8,488 nucleotides of DNA from an uncultured Anaplasmataceae bacterium (GTDB taxonomy: Bacteria; Pseudomonadota; Alphaproteobacteria; Rickettsiales; CAIPFW01): contig CAIPFW010000209.1 of assembly GCA_903864455.1 (NCBI GenBank), positions 1-8,488 on the forward strand, given 5' to 3'. Of the stretch, positions 6,055 through 8,488 are shown piece after piece. Positions within the stretch are counted from its first letter, which is position 1; each line of letters opens with the position of its first letter. A program made the translations under genes and the position numbers. A model generated the notes under the pieces. The model saw only the letters and a program-made list of their open reading frames with translations, had not been told where the DNA came from and made no database searches.

Positions 6055-7473
6055 TTGAAATCAATTTTAAAAAAATTAAATATATCGGGAAAAGAAGTAT
6101 GGCCGATAATCGAAGGAGGTAAGGGAATAGGAATTAGCAATGGTTTTACAGCTGGTCATTTTGCGAAGGCAGGAGCGATTGGAACTTTCTCCGGTGCCAA
6201 TCCTCAGATTATTGATGAAAATGGCGAATGCGTTGAATTAGTTTATCAAACTAAAACACGAAGGGAGAAGCATGAAGAATTAATAGAATATTCAATCAAA
6301 GGTGGAATAAGCCAAGCAAGAATAGCGTCAGCTATAGATAAAGACGAAAATGGACGCATTCATATGAATATTTTATGGGAGATGGGCGGTGCATTGCGAG
6401 TTCTTGAGGGGATTTTAGAAGGTGCGAAAAATGGAGTCAAAAATTTAATTCATGGTGTGACTGCTGGTGCAGGTATGCCATACAAATTGGCTGAAATAAC
6501 AAGTAGATTTGGCGTATATTATTATCCAATTGTATCTTCGATGAGAGCTTTTGAGATGCTTTGGCGAAGGGCGTATTCGAAATATTCAAAATTTCTTGGT
6601 GGCGTGGTTTACGAGGATCCATGGTTGGCGGGTGGGCATAACGGACTCAGTAATAAGGAAGACCCCCTCAAGCCAATACGAGCGAAGGAAAGACTTATAG
6701 AGCTAAGAAAATTTATGAATGGAGTGAATTTATCACACGTTCCAATTGTGATGGCAGGGGGCGTTTGGCATTTGAATGATTGGTCGGAGTATATTGGAAA
6801 TCCTGAAATTGAGCCACTTGCATTTCAATTTGGAACGAGACCACTTTTGACTCAAGAAAGCCCGATATTAAAAAAATGGGGCAAGAAACTTTTGACATTG
6901 AAAGAGGGCGACATTATGTTGAATAAGTTTAGCCCAACGGGATTTTATTCCTCTGCAGTAAAAAACTCTTTTATAAAAAATTTAGCTGATAGGTCGAGCC
7001 GTCAGGTAAAATATAGCGATAAAATGAATGATGAAATGAATTTTCGCTTCGTTTATAATGCAAATCTTGATCGTGCGATTCATATTTCCCAAGATGATCT
7101 AAAGAAAGTTGAATCTTGGGTTTCACAAGGTTTTGCAGAGATTATGAAAACGCCAGATGATACTGTGATTTTTGTCACACCTTCAGAAAAACAACAAATC
7201 ACAAAGGATCAGGTTGAATGCATGGGGTGTCTGAGTCATTGTAGATTTAGTAATTGGAAAGATCATGACGATTTCAAAACGGGAGAAAAGCCAGATCCAA
7301 GGAGTTATTGTATACAGAAGACGCTTCAATCGGCTTTGAAGAATGATGATATAGATAATGAATTGATGTTTTCTGGTCATAATGCCTTTCAATTTGGACA
7401 AGATGAATATTATAAAAATGGCTTTGTACCTACGATTGATGAGTTAGTGAAGAGAATTTTAACTGGGCGTTGA
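6055..7473 (+). CDS. Nitronate monooxygenase-like FMN protein with Cys-rich C-terminus
   Basis: This 472-residue protein of the nitronate monooxygenase / 2-nitropropane dioxygenase superfamily (which also includes FabK and PfaD enoyl reductases) has a TIM-barrel FMN fold. Family marks are EGGKGIGIS (20-28, usually QGGMGVGIS), GVTAGAGMP (134-142), EDPWLAGGHNG (187-197), the phosphate-binding MAGGV (233-237) and QFGTRPLLTQES (258-269). Typical members have 310-360 residues; here about 110-150 extra residues form a C-terminal part with Cys389, Cys392, Cys396 and Cys419 (CxxCxxxC then a distant Cys), followed by a conserved-looking LMFSGHNAFQFG. The substrate is unknown; oxidation of alkyl nitronates should not be assumed, and an enoyl reductase role is possible. 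No ATG is available before the glycine motif, so the TTG at 6055 is the only sensible start; it lacks a Shine-Dalgarno. It stands alone and converges on the next gene with 16 bases between. Confidence 0.85.
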   Translation: MKSILKKLNISGKEVWPIIEGGKGIGISNGFTAGHFAKAGAIGTFSGANPQIIDENGECVELVYQTKTRREKHEELIEYSIKGGISQARIASAIDKDENGRIHMNILWEMGGALRVLEGILEGAKNGVKNLIHGVTAGAGMPYKLAEITSRFGVYYYPIVSSMRAFEMLWRRAYSKYSKFLGGVVYEDPWLAGGHNGLSNKEDPLKPIRAKERLIELRKFMNGVNLSHVPIVMAGGVWHLNDWSEYIGNPEIEPLAFQFGTRPLLTQESPILKKWGKKLLTLKEGDIMLNKFSPTGFYSSAVKNSFIKNLADRSSRQVKYSDKMNDEMNFRFVYNANLDRAIHISQDDLKKVESWVSQGFAEIMKTPDDTVIFVTPSEKQQITKDQVECMGCLSHCRFSNWKDHDDFKTGEKPDPRSYCIQKTLQSALKNDDIDNELMFSGHNAFQFGQDEYYKNGFVPTIDELVKRILTGR

Positions 7474-7489
7474 TTATTAATCTTATGAG

Positions 7490-8278
7490 TTACTGGAAAA
7501 AAAGGCTTTCATACGATGGTGGTGGGGGCTCTTTTTGTACAGAATTAATAAACTGCATATTTTGTGGATTTAGTGATTTTTTCGAATCGGAGAGGTTTTT
7601 ATTTGTTAGGTTGTCAAATCCAATATCTTTTAAAGTCAAACCAGGCTTTTTTAAATGTCCTACTATTTGTATTTTTAAATATTTGTCCTCCATGCAATTA
7701 TCTATCCATTTTTCTTTGTAATTTTTTAATTGCTTGGAGTAATATTCTGTTAGATATTTGATGTTATTAAGCTCTGTTGTTGCGAGATTGCATTTATTTA
7801 TATAGGTTGTTTGATCTGGAGAGATGCATTTGAATTCTTTAGATAAAATTTCCCGATACTGCTCTAAAAATTTTAAAGCAAATTCAAAGTCAATAATATT
7901 CATCGATAAATCAAAGGTGGAGGATCGCATATCGTCTTTGGTGAAATCTATTTTGTATTTTTCTAGAATCTCATTTAAGTTTATATTTCGAATGACTGAT
8001 TCCTTGAAAGATTGTTTTTTTAATTGAGCGAGTAATTCTTCAGCTTCTTTATTCGCTTCGTTGTTTATTGTCTCTCTGTATTTAACAAGCGTTTCTCCAT
8101 AGCATAAATCTACAACTTCTGCGCCAATCTTTCTAATTTTTTCTGATTTGATGTCTTGCATGGTATGAATTATCGTAGTGATAATAGCATAAAGTAACAA
8201 AAATGCAAAGAGCGTACCAAAAGTAACAAGATATACTTTTATAGCATTCTTAGCTTGATCATCAAAGTTGTTTGTCAT
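7490..8278 (-). CDS. Single-pass membrane protein ending in PPPPSYE motif
   Basis: I do not recognise this 262-residue protein. One strongly hydrophobic helix lies at about residues 14-39 (VYLVTFGTLFAFLLLYAIITTII). A basic stretch follows (KSEKIRKIG), and then a largely helical, charged region with likely coiled coil (about 65-90). Four cysteines are scattered. By the positive-inside rule the long C-terminal part faces the cytoplasm. The last residues are EPPPPSYESLFFQ, containing a PPxY motif (residues 253-256) and an overlapping YESL. I chose the ATG at 8276-8278; the frame extends to a TTG at 8309-8311 (273 residues) but that lies within the upstream gene. Neither has a Shine-Dalgarno. The gene overlaps the end of the upstream gene by 17 bases, so the two are probably co-transcribed. 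Confidence 0.65.
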   Translation of the reverse strand: MTNNFDDQAKNAIKVYLVTFGTLFAFLLLYAIITTIIHTMQDIKSEKIRKIGAEVVDLCYGETLVKYRETINNEANKEAEELLAQLKKQSFKESVIRNINLNEILEKYKIDFTKDDMRSSTFDLSMNIIDFEFALKFLEQYREILSKEFKCISPDQTTYINKCNLATTELNNIKYLTEYYSKQLKNYKEKWIDNCMEDKYLKIQIVGHLKKPGLTLKDIGFDNLTNKNLSDSKKSLNPQNMQFINSVQKEPPPPSYESLFFQ

Positions 8279-8488
8279 ATTTTGAATTATATATGTTTGT
8301 TTGAAATCCAAATAGCATGGCTAACGAATTTTTGAAGTTTGTAGTTGTTGAGAAATCAAGAGTAAATGTAATATTGTTAGTAAAAATAAAGTTATCTGTC
8401 TTAGAAATATATCCACACAAAAAAGAAGAAGATGATGTCGTGGTATTTAATTTAGAGGTAACTTCTACAGCCAATTCGGTAGGATTAT
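8262..8488 (-). CDS. C-terminal fragment of an unrecognised protein, cut by window edge
   Basis: The minus-strand frame is open from the right edge to a stop at 8262-8264, giving at least 75 residues. An internal TTG at 8472-8474 is not needed as a start because the frame continues beyond the window. The visible part is rich in Thr, Ser, Asn and Phe and reads like beta structure: TSKLNTTTSSSSFLCGYIS, NITFTLDFSTTTN, then NSLAMLFGFQTNIYNS. No membrane helix or catalytic motif is seen. The frame overlaps the next gene's ATG by 17 bases. The SLAMLFGF segment after FTLDFS is loosely reminiscent of beta-rich virion proteins I have seen from polinton-type viruses, but this recollection is weak. Surface protein or orphan are equally possible. 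Confidence 0.5.
   Translation of the reverse strand, partial: NPTELAVEVTSKLNTTTSSSSFLCGYISKTDNFIFTNNITFTLDFSTTTNFKNSLAMLFGFQTNIYNSKYDKQL

Noticed and set aside
7474..7489. Terminator between the convergent flavoprotein gene and the PPxY gene
   Set aside because: The spacer is 16 bases with no hairpin; nothing supports an intrinsic terminator there.
8279..8311. TTG start extending the PPxY protein by 11 residues
   Set aside because: The extension lies within the end of the upstream gene and an ATG at 8278 is available just before the membrane helix.
1..8488. tRNA, rRNA, CRISPR array, insertion sequence
   Set aside because: I saw no cloverleaf-like sequence ending in CCA, no regularly spaced repeats, no transposase motif and no terminal inverted repeats with target duplications.

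Overview
The window looks like chromosomal DNA of an AT-rich alphaproteobacterium, most likely a host-associated Rickettsiales- or Holosporales-type endosymbiont. The evidence is low GC throughout, A/T-ending codons, mostly absent Shine-Dalgarno sequences, use of at least one TTG start, and alphaproteobacterial-looking housekeeping proteins (CcmG, a FolM/PTR1-type pteridine reductase, DnaJ, XerC, a long nitronate monooxygenase-like flavoprotein). The taxonomy is inferred from style and gene content, not from a marker gene.

Layout. Left edge: the first 18 codons of a minus-strand membrane protein (1-55) run off the window. 219-1530 (minus): ccmG (thioredoxin-like cytochrome c maturation protein) followed 13 bases later by a short-chain reductase of the FolM/pteridine reductase type, probably one operon with its own promoter. 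1744-2511 (plus): an orphan four-helix membrane protein, divergent from ccmG, behind an AT-rich spacer with palindromes on its -35 box. 2512-2930: a 419-base stretch without an intact gene that probably holds a decayed minus-strand gene. 2931-3674 (minus): an unrecognised soluble 247-residue protein. 3847-4989 (plus): complete dnaJ, preceded by a tiny leader ORF with the best Shine-Dalgarno in the window and by a candidate heat-shock promoter. 4986-5912 (minus): xerC, whose stop codon interlocks with that of dnaJ. 6055-7473 (plus): an FMN-barrel protein with a C-terminal extension carrying a four-cysteine set. Right edge (minus): two overlapping genes, a C-terminal fragment of an unrecognised protein (8262-8488) and a single-membrane-pass protein ending in a PPPPSYE-type proline motif.

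How the parts fit. The recognised genes are independent housekeeping functions (cytochrome c assembly, pterin/folate reduction, protein folding, chromosome dimer resolution) separated by lineage-specific orphan genes; no phage, IS, CRISPR or secretion cluster is visible. The most interesting points are the dnaJ leader region, the C-terminal cysteine cluster of the flavoprotein, and the orphan gene pair at the right edge, whose motifs loosely recall eukaryotic/viral short linear motifs. None of these is proven to be a new system by sequence inspection alone.
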